From: Olavius algarvensis associated proteobacterium Delta 3
GTDB lineage: Bacteria; Desulfobacterota; Desulfobacteria; Desulfobacterales; CAFBRK01
Assembly (NCBI GenBank): GCA_903231505.1
Contig: CAFBRK010000034.1
Span: forward strand, 1 to 64,000
DNA: 64,000 nt
Reading direction: 5' to 3'
A model generated the notes under the pieces. The model made no database searches, was not told where the DNA came from, and saw nothing but the letters and a program-made list of their open reading frames with translations. Both the position numbers and the translations under genes were made by a program. Shown in pieces: positions 32,334-42,047 of the stretch (its first letter is position 1; each line of letters opens with the position of its first letter).

Positions 32334-33698
32334 ATGGCCATCCACCCGTCCGAAAAACAGATCGATCCTTCGCTCCGACATGTGCCCCCCCAAAACCTGG
32401 AGGCCGAAGAATCGTTGCTGAGCGCGGTTCTTATCGATAACACGACGCTGCTCGACATCATCGAGGTTCTGTCTCCGGATGACTTTTACCGATCGGCCCA
32501 TCAAAAGATTTTTGAGGCCATGGGCGAACTGTTCACCCGCAATGAACCGGTCGATCTGGTGACGCTAAAGAACATCCTCGAAGAGAAGGGGCACCTTGAA
32601 GCCGTGGGCGGAGCCAGTTACCTGGCCAAACTCGTGGAGGTCGTGCCGATCGCCATCAACGCCCGGCATTATGCCAAGATCGTTTACGACAAGTCCGCCC
32701 TGCGGAACCTGATTGCCAAATCCAACGAAATCGCCAAGCGCTGTTTTGAAGACGGCGGCAATGTGGATGCCCTCATCGACTTTGCCGAGAGCGCGATTTT
32801 CATGATCGCAGACAGCAAGAGTACCCAGACATTTCAGCCCATTAGCAAGATTGTCGAGCGTAACATCGACACCCTTGAGGAGCGGCAGGGAAACAAGGCG
32901 CTGGTGACAGGCATTCCCTCCGGGTTTATCGATTTGGATCATCTGACCTCCGGATTTCAGGATTCCGATTTGATCATCATCGCCGCCAGGCCAAGCATGG
33001 GCAAAACAGCACTGGCCTTGAACATTGCGCGGAATGCAGCCGTCGATACCGGTGTTCCGGTGGCCATTTTTTCTCTGGAAATGTCCAAGGAGCAGCTCTC
33101 CCTCAGGATGCTTTGCTCGGAAGCCAAAGTCGACTCATCCCGCCTGAGAAGTGGTTTTTTCAGCCAGGAGGACTGGGTGAAACTCACCGATGCGGCCGGC
33201 ACGCTTTCCGAGTCGCCGATTTTTATCGATGACTCGGCAAGCATCTCCGCCATGGAAATCCGGGCCAAAGCCCGGCGTCTCAAGATGGACAAGGGGCTCG
33301 GCGTTGTTATTATAGATTACCTGCAGTTGATGAGAGGACCGGTCACCGCCGAGCGCCGGGATCTTGAGATTTCAGAGATTTCCCGTTCACTGAAGGCACT
33401 GGCCAAAGAACTGAGCATTCCGGTGGTCGCCCTGTCTCAGCTGAATCGAAAGCTGGAGGAACGAAGCGACAAACGCCCTCAACTGTCCGATTTGAGGGAG
33501 TCCGGCGCACTGGAGCAGGACGCCGACCTGGTCGCCTTTATCTACCGGGATGAGGTTTACAACAAGGACGAAAACAACCCCAACAGGGGTATCGCGGAAC
33601 TTCTTTTGAAAAAACAGCGCAACGGCCCAACCGGGGAGATAAAGCTGGCGTTTCAGAATGCATATACACGGTTTGATAATTTGAGCACGCGAAAATGA
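32334..33698 (+). CDS. dnaB: Replicative DNA helicase DnaB
   Basis: 454-residue hexameric 5'-3' helicase that opens the replication fork. N-terminal primase-interaction domain (LEAEESLLSAVLIDNTTL), then the RecA-like domain with Walker A ARPSMGKT (218-225), Walker B GVVIIDYLQLM and SQLNRKLEERSDKRPQLSDLRESGALEQDAD. No intein. No strong ribosome binding site at ATG 32334, but the conserved N-terminus supports it. The hflX gene starts within its last codons. Confidence 0.97.
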   Translation: MAIHPSEKQIDPSLRHVPPQNLEAEESLLSAVLIDNTTLLDIIEVLSPDDFYRSAHQKIFEAMGELFTRNEPVDLVTLKNILEEKGHLEAVGGASYLAKLVEVVPIAINARHYAKIVYDKSALRNLIAKSNEIAKRCFEDGGNVDALIDFAESAIFMIADSKSTQTFQPISKIVERNIDTLEERQGNKALVTGIPSGFIDLDHLTSGFQDSDLIIIAARPSMGKTALALNIARNAAVDTGVPVAIFSLEMSKEQLSLRMLCSEAKVDSSRLRSGFFSQEDWVKLTDAAGTLSESPIFIDDSASISAMEIRAKARRLKMDKGLGVVIIDYLQLMRGPVTAERRDLEISEISRSLKALAKELSIPVVALSQLNRKLEERSDKRPQLSDLRESGALEQDADLVAFIYRDEVYNKDENNPNRGIAELLLKKQRNGPTGEIKLAFQNAYTRFDNLSTRK

Positions 33699-35374
33699 AA
33701 AAGCTCCACGGAAATATCCGGGGGTTGAAGGCCAACCAGTTACGAAAACTCGAAAAACTGTATCGACGCCGTATCCCGCCGCAGTACCCCATCACTACCG
33801 ATCTTGTCCGGGAAATAAGCCATCTGTCCAAAGACATCCGCCGTCAAGTCGGGCTTCTCATTAATCGCAGCGGCAAGATAGACTATGTTATCATTGGAGA
33901 CCGTCAGGGTATTGTCATCCCGGACATCAGTCACTACCGCATCGCTCCCGGGCGCCTGAGAGGTCTGCGCTGTGTGCATACGACATTCACGGTGGATGGT
34001 CTCTCCCAGGACGATCTGACCGACCTGGCCCTGCTCCGGCTGGATCTTATGGCCGCCGTGACCCTGGCCGAGGGCCTCGAACCAAAAATGGTGCACATGG
34101 GTCATCTGTTGCCGGTGGATCGAAAGGGTGAGGGGTTTGAAATCCTTCCCCCACAAAATCCCTTCGATTTGGATATTGGATGCCTTGAGCTGATCCGGTC
34201 TCTTGAAAGCGAGATGGGCCATCTGAAGAAAGCTCAGGCCGCCGACGGGACAGAACGGGCGTTGCTGATTAGCGTAACCACACGATCTCGAGCAGAGGCG
34301 GAGGATTCCCTCGAAGAACTCAAAGAACTGGCCGGATCCTGCGGGATTCAAGTCCTTGGAACCGTGTTGCAGCAGCGGAGAAAGGTGGATCCGCGTTTTC
34401 TTCTCGGTACCGGTCGGCTTCGAAACCTGATTATCGAGACCCTTCAGAAAGGAGTGACACTGCTGATTTTCGATCGGGAATTGACTCCGGCACAAATACG
34501 CTCCATTACGGACCTGATCGATCTGAAGGTCATCGACCGGACCCAGCTCATCCTCGATATCTTTGCCCAACGGGCACAGACCCGGGAGGGAAAGCTCCAG
34601 GTTGAGTTGGCTCAGCTGAGATACCTTCTTCCGCGGCTGGTTACAAAGAATACGGCCATGTCCCGCCTCACCGGTGGTATCGGGGGCCGAGGTCCGGGAG
34701 AGACAAAACTGGAGATCAATCGGCGACGGGTCCGCAAGCGCATCGGCCGACTGGAAGCCGCACTGACCGATGTCAGCCATCACCGAAACCGCCAGAGAGC
34801 ACGGCGAGACAAACGACGCCTTCCGATCGTTTCCATCATCGGCTATACCAACGCGGGCAAGTCTACATTGCTCAACACACTGACCCACAGCCGCGTGCTG
34901 GCGGAAGAACGGATGTTTGCCACTCTGGATCCCTCCAGTCGCCGCCTCAGATTCCCGAGAGACATTGAGGTGATCGTTACCGATACGGTTGGTTTTATCC
35001 GCGATTTGCCCCGTGATCTTATTTCAGCGTTTCGTGCCACCCTCGAAGAGCTGACCCATGCCGATCTGCTGGTTCATGTGATCGATATCCATAATCCGAG
35101 ATATGAGGATCAGATCGAATCGGTGGAGACCATTCTGAACGACCTGGACCTGCAGCATATTCCTCAGATTCGGGTACTGAATAAAATAGACCTGATCGAT
35201 CCGGAAGAGGCCGCCGCCCTGGCGCGGCGATTGGACGGTGTTTTGATCTCAGCGAAAACCCCGCGGACGCTGACCGGGCTGGTGACCCGGGTGGCCCGTA
35301 CCATCGAGGCAGGCCGCTCCTCGTCCAGCTGGGCAGACAGGGATGCATCGTTAACCCGTCATAGGGTGGCCTGA
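33695..35374 (+). CDS. hflX: GTPase HflX with long N-terminal extension
   Basis: 559 residues. The HflX core starts near residue 188 (ALLISVTTRSR), followed by DPRFLLGTGRL, the Gly-rich GGIGGRGPGETKLE (about 327-340) and the G domain: G1 GYTNAGKST (383-391), G3 DTVGFIRDLP and G4 NKID. HflX binds 50S subunits and splits or rescues ribosomes under stress. Typical HflX is about 430 residues; the additional ~185 N-terminal residues (starting MKKLHGNIRGLKANQLRKLEKLY) match the extended form seen in some lineages. ATG overlaps the dnaB stop (ATGA). Confidence 0.93.
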   Translation: MKKLHGNIRGLKANQLRKLEKLYRRRIPPQYPITTDLVREISHLSKDIRRQVGLLINRSGKIDYVIIGDRQGIVIPDISHYRIAPGRLRGLRCVHTTFTVDGLSQDDLTDLALLRLDLMAAVTLAEGLEPKMVHMGHLLPVDRKGEGFEILPPQNPFDLDIGCLELIRSLESEMGHLKKAQAADGTERALLISVTTRSRAEAEDSLEELKELAGSCGIQVLGTVLQQRRKVDPRFLLGTGRLRNLIIETLQKGVTLLIFDRELTPAQIRSITDLIDLKVIDRTQLILDIFAQRAQTREGKLQVELAQLRYLLPRLVTKNTAMSRLTGGIGGRGPGETKLEINRRRVRKRIGRLEAALTDVSHHRNRQRARRDKRRLPIVSIIGYTNAGKSTLLNTLTHSRVLAEERMFATLDPSSRRLRFPRDIEVIVTDTVGFIRDLPRDLISAFRATLEELTHADLLVHVIDIHNPRYEDQIESVETILNDLDLQHIPQIRVLNKIDLIDPEEAAALARRLDGVLISAKTPRTLTGLVTRVARTIEAGRSSSSWADRDASLTRHRVA

Positions 35375-35433
35375 CCCCGACACATATCTTATGGTTGACG
35401 TGACAGGGTCAAAAAAGTTAAAAATAGGTTTAC

Positions 35434-36222
35434 ATGGATTTGGACCACATACGACGTACCGCTGTAGCGGCCGCACAAGAAGGTGCGGCCGTCCTGCATT
35501 CCCGCCTGGGCCGCCCGTCCGACATCCAGAAAAAGAGCCCGACGGATCTGGTCACCGAAGCCGACAAAGCATCCGAGAAACGGATCGTCGCGATTATCCG
35601 TTCGGCGTTTCCAGACCATGGCATCTTGGCCGAAGAAAGCGGGATGAACGGTGCGGCGACGAGCGCCCAGTGGATCGTCGATCCATTGGACGGAACGACC
35701 AATTTCGCCCACGAACTGGGCGTTTTCTCCGTTTCCGTGGCTTTCCGGATGGATGGCGATGTGGCCGTCGGTGTCGTGTTGGATCCCATGCGGGGGGAGC
35801 TGTTTTGGTCGGTGACGGGTGAAGGCGCCTGGCTGAACAACCGCCGGGTTTCCGTATCTCAAACCAACAGCGTTGCGGACAGTCTTCTGGTTACAGGCTT
35901 CCCATATAATTTCAAAGAGGATCTGGATGCGATTATGCTCCGGTTCACAAACTGCCTAAGGGCTGCTCAGGGGATGCGCCGGCTGGGATCGGCAGCTCTG
36001 GATCTCTGCTATGTGGCTTGCGGTCGCTTTGACGGGTTCTGGGAGCAGCAGCTCAAGGCTTGGGATACCGCCGCCGCTCTGCTCATCGCGACAGAGGCCG
36101 GAGCACGGATCACCGGCTTTCAGAATCAGCCGTACATGCCCGGAGACCGGGATCTTTTGGCCACCAACGGCCGCATTCACCGTGAGATGATATCACTGAT
36201 GTCTCTGAAGGGATCAGCATGA
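35434..36222 (+). CDS. suhB: Inositol-1-monophosphatase family protein
   Basis: 262-residue Mg-dependent phosphatase. Metal motifs are intact: DLVTEADKASE, EESG (HGILAEESG), WIVDPLDGTTNFAH and the C-terminal WDTAAALLIATEAGARIT. The family dephosphorylates inositol monophosphates and, as SuhB, binds the transcription antitermination complex on rRNA operons. Encoded 60 bases after hflX in the same direction. Confidence 0.93.
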   Translation: MDLDHIRRTAVAAAQEGAAVLHSRLGRPSDIQKKSPTDLVTEADKASEKRIVAIIRSAFPDHGILAEESGMNGAATSAQWIVDPLDGTTNFAHELGVFSVSVAFRMDGDVAVGVVLDPMRGELFWSVTGEGAWLNNRRVSVSQTNSVADSLLVTGFPYNFKEDLDAIMLRFTNCLRAAQGMRRLGSAALDLCYVACGRFDGFWEQQLKAWDTAAALLIATEAGARITGFQNQPYMPGDRDLLATNGRIHREMISLMSLKGSA

Positions 36223-36416
36223 AAAACAACAATCTACTGAACAAACGTTTTGATGAGCACATGGGATGTTTCGGCAGTTTCGATATCGAAGACACCATTT
36301 GCAAATCTCTCTGTGCCCTGCGCATCAGCTGCTGTATCGAACGGGACCATGCCGAGCGGATGGAAATTTTGGAGGATCTCGTAGAATCCGAGGACTTTCT
36401 AACCCGGTACCACTAA
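36219..36416 (+). CDS. Small cysteine-containing hypothetical protein coupled to suhB
   Basis: 65 residues (MKNNNLLNKRFDEHMGCFGSFDIEDTICKSLCALRISCCIERDHAERMEILEDLVESEDFLTRYH). Its ATG overlaps the suhB TGA (ATGA), the pattern of translationally coupled genes, and it ends at a hairpin element. Five cysteines (17, 28, 32, 38, 39) and acidic C-terminal helix are notable. I recognise no family; a small metal-binding protein is possible. Confidence 0.6.
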   Translation: MKNNNLLNKRFDEHMGCFGSFDIEDTICKSLCALRISCCIERDHAERMEILEDLVESEDFLTRYH

Positions 36417-36438
36417 TAAAATCGCTGCACGATTTTAT
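36416..36438. repeat. 23-bp hairpin element, copy 5
   Basis: ATAAAATCG ctgca CGATTTTAT: 9-bp stem, starting at the last base of the small ORF's stop codon, followed by GAATTATTTTTT. It may act as a terminator or 3'-end protector for the suhB unit. Confidence 0.75.
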
Positions 36439-36536
36439 GAATTATTTTTTAACATAGAGAAAGGTAGGTTCAGGGGGCAGCGTGTAGTGCCCGAAAGTGG
36501 TTGTCTGAGGAAGAAGATCACAACTGTAAACATGGA

Positions 36537-36569
36537 AACGGCGGTCGACACATCGACCGCCGTTCTTTT
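36537..36569. terminator. Strong intrinsic terminator between suhB unit and dnaA
   Basis: 12-bp perfect stem AACGGCGGTCGA / TCGACCGCCGTT with a CACA loop, followed on the plus strand by CTTTTT. It ends the plus-strand operon facing dnaA. Confidence 0.9.
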
Positions 36570-36673
36570 TGCTGTATATCCCGTCACTTAAACGTGATTA
36601 CTTTCTACCGATGGCGGGTTGGGGAAAACCATATCAGATAACTATTTTTATTTAAGCGACATCGTCGCGTTTC

Positions 36674-36696
36674 ATAAAATCGCCGAGCGATTTTAT
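36674..36696. repeat. 23-bp hairpin element, copy 6
   Basis: ATAAAATCGC cga GCGATTTTAT, extending to a perfect 12-bp stem with flanking TC/GA (36672-36698). The right arm contains the TAA stop of dnaA (36693-36695), as copy 2 does for the isomerase gene. Confidence 0.8.
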
Positions 36697-38036
36697 GAGA
36701 ACTTGCCGGCCTCCAGCTTCTGGCAGAGAAACTCCACCTGCCGTCGCAGCTGGCTGTCCTCTCGCATTCCCTTTTCAATACGTGCGATGGCATGCAGCGC
36801 CGTGGCGTGGTAGCGGTTGAAACTCCTGCCGATCGCCTGAAGCGATTGATCCGTGTATTTACGGGCCAGAAAAATGGCCAGTTGGCGAGGTTTGACAACG
36901 GATTTCTTTCGGGAACGGGAAACCAGGTTGGCTTCGGAAACGTGGTGGTGCCGGCAAACCAGTTTTTTGATGGCACCGATGGTGATGGATTTCCCCTGGC
37001 GAACAATTGTTTTCACGACGGTTTCGGCCAGCTGAACATCTATCGGAGAACCTAGAAGAGAAGATTTGGCCGCGACACCGATCATCCCTCCTTCGAGTTG
37101 GCGCACGTTCTCGGTCAGTTCTCCGGCCAGATACATAATAACGTCATCCGGAAAACTGTAGCCGTTTCTCTGGACTTTCTTTTTGAGGATGCGGATACGT
37201 GTGTTGAAATCCGGCTGCTCAATGGTCGATATCAGGCCACAGGCTAGTCTGGAGCGCAGTTCGCTTTTTAGTTTGGGAATCTCCGTGGGAGGGTATGAAC
37301 TGGAAAAGATAATTTTCCTGCCGGAGTCGATTAAGGCGTCCAATGTCAATGCCAGTTCGATCTGAGTCCGTTCTTTTCCGCTGAGAAACTGAACATCTTC
37401 AAGCAGGAGCACATCACACTGGCTTCGGTACTTCTCCTTGAAGCGGTCGATATTATCGTGCCGAAAGGCCTGGACCATTTCGTTGGTGAAATCTTCGGCT
37501 GTAACATAGTAAACCCGCTCGGAGGGATGCTCTGTCAGGATTTGTCGCCCAACGGCCTGGGTCAAATGGCTTTTACCCATTCCGGTGGCGGCAAGAAGAA
37601 ATAGGGTCGACTGCTGTGTACCTCTCCCCGAAGCCAATGACAATGAAGCAGAATACGCCAGGTCACTATTTCCGCCGACGACAAAGTCATCGAACGTAAA
37701 ATCTTTCCGAAGAAGTCTCCCGCTATGGGGTCGGAGATTCAGATTCGGCAACGGAAGTTGCATATGATTATTCTGTGCCATCTGAATCCGTCCGATTCCA
37801 TCGGAGACATCGAACGTCACCTTTAAGGAACGGCCGCTTACTTTCTGTAGTTCTTCTTCGATAATCTGAGAGTAATTGTCGAGGACGCGCCGCTTTGAAA
37901 AGCTGTTGGGGCAGGAGAGTACCAGCTGATCCTCTTTGGTTTCCACGCACTGTATCGGATCGATCCACATCCGGTAGCTATGGTTGGGTAAACGTGTTTT
38001 AATGATTGTTTTAATGTCGTCCCAAACTGCCTTCAT
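36693..38036 (-). CDS. dnaA: Chromosomal replication initiator protein DnaA
   Basis: 447-residue AAA+ initiator. Domain I (VWDDIKTIIKTRLPNHSYRMWIDPIQ), short linker, domain III with FTFDDFVVGGNSDLAYSAS, Walker A AATGMGKS (149-156; usual GLGKT is GMGKS) and Walker B LLLEDVQFL, and DNA-binding domain IV with VCRHHHVSEANLVSRSRKKSVVKPRQLAIFLARKYTDQSLQAIGRSFNRYHATALHA. It assembles on DnaA boxes at oriC. Minus strand, opposite to dnaB 3 kb away; dnaN is not adjacent. Upstream is a 600-base AT-rich gap. Confidence 0.97.
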   Translation of the reverse strand: MKAVWDDIKTIIKTRLPNHSYRMWIDPIQCVETKEDQLVLSCPNSFSKRRVLDNYSQIIEEELQKVSGRSLKVTFDVSDGIGRIQMAQNNHMQLPLPNLNLRPHSGRLLRKDFTFDDFVVGGNSDLAYSASLSLASGRGTQQSTLFLLAATGMGKSHLTQAVGRQILTEHPSERVYYVTAEDFTNEMVQAFRHDNIDRFKEKYRSQCDVLLLEDVQFLSGKERTQIELALTLDALIDSGRKIIFSSSYPPTEIPKLKSELRSRLACGLISTIEQPDFNTRIRILKKKVQRNGYSFPDDVIMYLAGELTENVRQLEGGMIGVAAKSSLLGSPIDVQLAETVVKTIVRQGKSITIGAIKKLVCRHHHVSEANLVSRSRKKSVVKPRQLAIFLARKYTDQSLQAIGRSFNRYHATALHAIARIEKGMREDSQLRRQVEFLCQKLEAGKFS

Positions 38037-38541
38037 TGATTATCCAGAGTCGGTTTTTAAAAAAATAAAAATCCTTGAGCCGCTCGCTGCAAGGGTCATT
38101 TTCGGAGTATGGTTTCGAAATAAATCGGTTTGGAAGAATTACATCAGGTTTTGTGACATGCGTCAAAGGTCAGGCTGGTTTTTAAAGAAAAACCGGAATG
38201 GTGTCAAACCCAATGAAAGAGGGTTTCACAACCATATCCTAATGAATCACTAACATAATTAAAGCTACTGTTTTTATTATTATATTTTAATTGTACCATT
38301 CAATTGGCTTGAAATATTAGGTTTTTTAAACAAAGAGTTTTATTAGGTATTTTAAGTAGATCGAAAGTTTTTGACAGAATATCAACAAATCGACACTCTT
38401 TGAAAAACTTTATATTTCTTCTAAATTCTTTGATTTTTAAAAAAATATGTTCCGTTATCACTACCGGGAGGAAGCTGCTCCTGGAGCCTTACGGGCCGGG
38501 GAAGAATTCTATTTGAAATCTTTCCGCCGGGTCTGTAAATT
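38037..38541. other. AT-rich gap upstream of dnaA
   Basis: About 500 bases, very AT-rich between 38240 and 38450 (runs such as TTTTTATTATTATATTTTAATTG). A single near-match to a DnaA box (TTATCCAGA, 38040-38048) is present and no perfect TTATNCACA. It could contain the dnaA promoter and possibly an origin, but the lack of boxes makes an oriC call weak. Confidence 0.3.
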
Positions 38542-38544
38542 ATC

Positions 38545-38560
38545 CTGACTTTCATAACAG
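38545..38560. promoter_or_regulatory. LexA-like SOS box before uvrA
   Basis: CTG-N10-CAG (CTGACTTTCATAACAG), the spacing of the classic LexA operator, within longer inverted arms ATCCTG/CAGGAT (38542-38563). It overlaps the -35 zone of the promoter for uvrA, a known SOS gene. Confidence 0.5.
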
Positions 38561-38580
38561 GATCTGATGGAAGGTATAAT
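38551..38580 (+). promoter_or_regulatory. Sigma-70-like promoter of uvrA
   Basis: A perfect -10 TATAAT (38575-38580) with a weak -35 TTCATA (38551-38556) at 18-base spacing, 68 bases before the uvrA ATG. The LexA-like box covers the -35. Confidence 0.55.
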
Positions 38581-38647
38581 TAAGTGAAATTTGTCACACT
38601 TTTTTCTTCACCCCGACCGTAGAAGAGAGAGATAACAACGGACGTTT

Positions 38648-41503
38648 ATGGATCAACCCAGCATCGTCATACGAGGAGCCCGGCAGCACAATCTCAAAGG
38701 TATTGATCTGGAATTGCCGCGGAACCGCCTGATCGTGATTACCGGATTGTCCGGATCCGGCAAGTCAAGCCTGGCATTTGACACTCTGTATGCTGAAGGT
38801 CAGCGCCGGTATGTGGAGTCCCTGTCTACCTATGCCCGCCAGTTTTTGGAGCGTATGGAAAAACCCGATGTAGATCACATCGTGGGCCTGTCACCGGCAA
38901 TCGCCATCGAACAGAAAACGGCCGGACACAATCCACGATCCACGGTGGGAACAGTCACGGAAATATACGACTACCTCCGCCTGCTGTACGCCAGGGTGGG
39001 AATTCCCCACTGTCCCCAGTGTGGCCGACCCATCGAGTCCCAAACTCTGGATCAGGTCATCGACATCATCCTGGCACTTACCGAGGGTACCCGGATGATG
39101 ATCCTGGCCCCGATGACCAGGGAGCAAAAAGGGGATCACCGGAAATTGTTGAGCCGCTTGAGACGCGACGGTTTCGCTCGTGTCCGGATAGATGGCGTTG
39201 TTACCGAAATTGAAGCAGTCGATAAGCTCGATCCGCGTAAACAACATTCACTGGAGGTGGTGGTCGATCGGCTGGTCGTCCGCCCCACCATTCGAAACAG
39301 GCTTGCGGATTCACTGGAACTGGCCGCCTCTCTGGCCGAGGGGCATCTCATCGTAGATGTTGACGGTGACAATCCAATCCTCTTCAGCGAGACGGCCATG
39401 TGCTCCCAATGTCAAATCCGCTTTGACGAACTGACACCGGCCAGCTTTTCGTTTAACTCACCCCAGGGTGCGTGCACCACCTGCGACGGGTTGGGTTCGG
39501 TCAACGAGTTCGATCAGGACCTCATCATTCCCAACCAGCAGCTCTCCCTTCGTGAGGGGGCCGTGCTCCCTTGGGCACACCGGAACTCCATGCATTTTGT
39601 TGAATTTCTGGACGCATTGACCCGGCGATATGGGACCGACATCTATACCCCTTATAAAGATCTCCCTGAACGATTTAAAGAGGTCCTTCTGTTTGGTTCA
39701 GGGACGGAAGAAATCCCTTTTTACTTTGAACAGGGCAACCGCCGCTACACGAACAGCCGGCCCTTTGAGGGACTTGTTCCCAACCTTCAGCGGCGGTATA
39801 CGGAAACAGCCTCTGGAAAATCCAGGGAAGAGATACAACGATACATGACTTTTCACCCATGTGCCGAATGCGGTGGTTCCCGGCTTAAAAAAACAAGTCT
39901 GTTTGTCCGGGTTGGCGGGCTTGCCATTCATGAAACCACGGCACTGCCGATATCCAGGGCTCGGGTGTTTTTATCCGAACTCGAAATATTCGGTAGGAAG
40001 GGCGTCATTGCCGACCGTATTATTCGGGAGATTCTCGAGCGTCTCACGTTTTTGGAAAATGTCGGTCTCCAATACCTGACCCTGGATCGATCGGCACACA
40101 CCCTCTCCGGAGGTGAAAGCCAACGCATCCGTCTGGCCACACAGATCGGTTCGAAACTCACGGGTGTTCTATACGTTCTGGACGAACCAAGCATTGGACT
40201 TCATCAGCGGGACAATCAACGATTGCTTCAGACATTGCTGCATATGAGGGACCTGGGGAACACGGTACTGGTGGTCGAACATGACGAAGACACGATTCGC
40301 AAATCGGATTTTGTGGTCGACATGGGCCCCGGTGCCGGCATCCACGGCGGTGAGGTGGTCTTTGCCGGCACCCCGGATGAATTGATTGATGCCCCCCACT
40401 CCTTGACAGGTCAATATCTAGCGGGCAAACGGCGCATCGAACTGCCGTCGACGCGACGACCTGCAGGGAAGCACTCACTGCTGCTCAAGGGCGCATCAAA
40501 AAACAACCTCAAGCAGATCGACGTGGGTTTTCCCCTGGGATGCTTTATTTGTGTCACCGGGGTGTCGGGATCCGGAAAATCGACCCTGGTAATCGACACG
40601 CTCCATCAGGCGCTTTCCCAGCGGCTTTACCACTCGCGTATCCAGGCAGGCGCCCATAGTGATGTAACAGGCATCGAACACATCGACAAAGTCATCCACA
40701 TCGACCAGTCCCCCATCGGGAGAACCCCCCGCTCCAATCCCGGAACCTATACGGGCGTGTTTAACTTCATTCGGGATATGTTTGCCAGAACGCCCGATTC
40801 CCGCATGCGGGGCTACAAGCCCGGGCGCTTTAGCTTCAATGTCAAGGGCGGCCGATGTGAAGCTTGTGGTGGCGACGGTATTCTCAAGATTGAGATGCAT
40901 TTTCTGCCGGATATCTTCGTCACTTGCGATGTCTGCCACGGGAAACGGTACAATCGGGAAACGCTGGAGATCCGATACAAGGGGAAAACAATCGCCGATG
41001 TTCTGGACATGACAGTCAACCAAGGGTTGGCGTTTTTCAAGAACATTGGCGCCATCCGAACACGACTGAAGACACTGGTCGACGTCGGCATCGGTTACGT
41101 CCGACTCGGACAGCGGGCCACCACACTCTCCGGTGGTGAGGCCCAACGGGTGAAGCTGGCCCGGGAGTTAAGCAAGCGGGCCACTGGAAGAACATTCTAC
41201 GTCCTGGACGAGCCGACCACGGGGCTGCACACCGACGACATTCGAAAGCTTCTTGAGGTGCTCAACAAATTGGTGGATGCCGGTAACACAGTGGTCGTCA
41301 TTGAACACAATCTGGATGTGATAAAAAGTGCCGATTATCTGATTGACCTTGGACCTGAGGGGGGAGAGCGGGGCGGAGAAGTGATTGGTACTGGCACTCC
41401 CGAAGAGATCGCCAAGCTGCCCGACTCCTACACGGGGCAGTATCTGAAGAAAGTATTGAACTCGCCTGCTTCAGCAAATCGGTTATCTGAAAAACTCCAG
41501 TAG
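38648..41503 (+). CDS. uvrA: Excinuclease ABC subunit A
   Basis: 951-residue damage-recognition ATPase of nucleotide excision repair. Two ABC modules: Walker [10 protein letters not shown] (33-41) and GVSGSGKST; signature sequences [16 protein letters not shown] and [16 protein letters not shown]; Walker [14 protein letters not shown] and [12 protein letters not shown]. Zinc modules CSQCQIRF...CTTCDGLG and CEACGGDG...CDVCHGKRY are complete. Length is normal. Preceded by a TATAAT promoter and an SOS-box-like sequence. Confidence 0.98.
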   Translation: MDQPSIVIRGARQHNLKGIDLELPRNRLIVITGLSGSGKSSLAFDTLYAEGQRRYVESLSTYARQFLERMEKPDVDHIVGLSPAIAIEQKTAGHNPRSTVGTVTEIYDYLRLLYARVGIPHCPQCGRPIESQTLDQVIDIILALTEGTRMMILAPMTREQKGDHRKLLSRLRRDGFARVRIDGVVTEIEAVDKLDPRKQHSLEVVVDRLVVRPTIRNRLADSLELAASLAEGHLIVDVDGDNPILFSETAMCSQCQIRFDELTPASFSFNSPQGACTTCDGLGSVNEFDQDLIIPNQQLSLREGAVLPWAHRNSMHFVEFLDALTRRYGTDIYTPYKDLPERFKEVLLFGSGTEEIPFYFEQGNRRYTNSRPFEGLVPNLQRRYTETASGKSREEIQRYMTFHPCAECGGSRLKKTSLFVRVGGLAIHETTALPISRARVFLSELEIFGRKGVIADRIIREILERLTFLENVGLQYLTLDRSAHTLSGGESQRIRLATQIGSKLTGVLYVLDEPSIGLHQRDNQRLLQTLLHMRDLGNTVLVVEHDEDTIRKSDFVVDMGPGAGIHGGEVVFAGTPDELIDAPHSLTGQYLAGKRRIELPSTRRPAGKHSLLLKGASKNNLKQIDVGFPLGCFICVTGVSGSGKSTLVIDTLHQALSQRLYHSRIQAGAHSDVTGIEHIDKVIHIDQSPIGRTPRSNPGTYTGVFNFIRDMFARTPDSRMRGYKPGRFSFNVKGGRCEACGGDGILKIEMHFLPDIFVTCDVCHGKRYNRETLEIRYKGKTIADVLDMTVNQGLAFFKNIGAIRTRLKTLVDVGIGYVRLGQRATTLSGGEAQRVKLARELSKRATGRTFYVLDEPTTGLHTDDIRKLLEVLNKLVDAGNTVVVIEHNLDVIKSADYLIDLGPEGGERGGEVIGTGTPEEIAKLPDSYTGQYLKKVLNSPASANRLSEKLQ

Positions 41504-41619
41504 CATTACTTCACCGCACGGAATTCTGGCAATCGCTATAACAGCCTTGAGCGGTGTAGCGCTTTTAAATTTAGATCGTTTCCAGAAAATTCAGGCTGGG
41601 ATCAGCAGATATGGCAAAA

Positions 41620-41657
41620 AAAACGGGGGCGGCCGCGATGCGGCGAGCCCCCGTTTT
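41620..41657. terminator. Bidirectional terminator between uvrA and atpE
   Basis: AAAACGGGGGC / GCCCCCGTTTT 11-bp stem with a 16-base internal segment that can itself fold (GGCCGC...GCGGC). The A-run on the left and T-run on the right let it terminate both convergent genes. Confidence 0.9.
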
Positions 41658-41679
41658 AATCTTTCGCAAGATGCTGGCT

Positions 41680-41970
<291 letters not shown>

Positions 41971-42047
41971 CTACTCTACCTCCTTTAGAATGATGTTAAC
42001 GGCTTCTTCCCTTATCCCATGATTGACATTCGGTTGTATGGGCAAAA

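Noticed and set aside
33740..34888. 382-residue ORF antisense to hflX
   Set aside because: It lies fully opposite a conserved GTPase gene, has no recognisable domain and its composition is that of a reverse-complement shadow.
38037..38647. Calling oriC next to dnaA
   Set aside because: No perfect DnaA box and no box cluster; AT-richness alone is insufficient.
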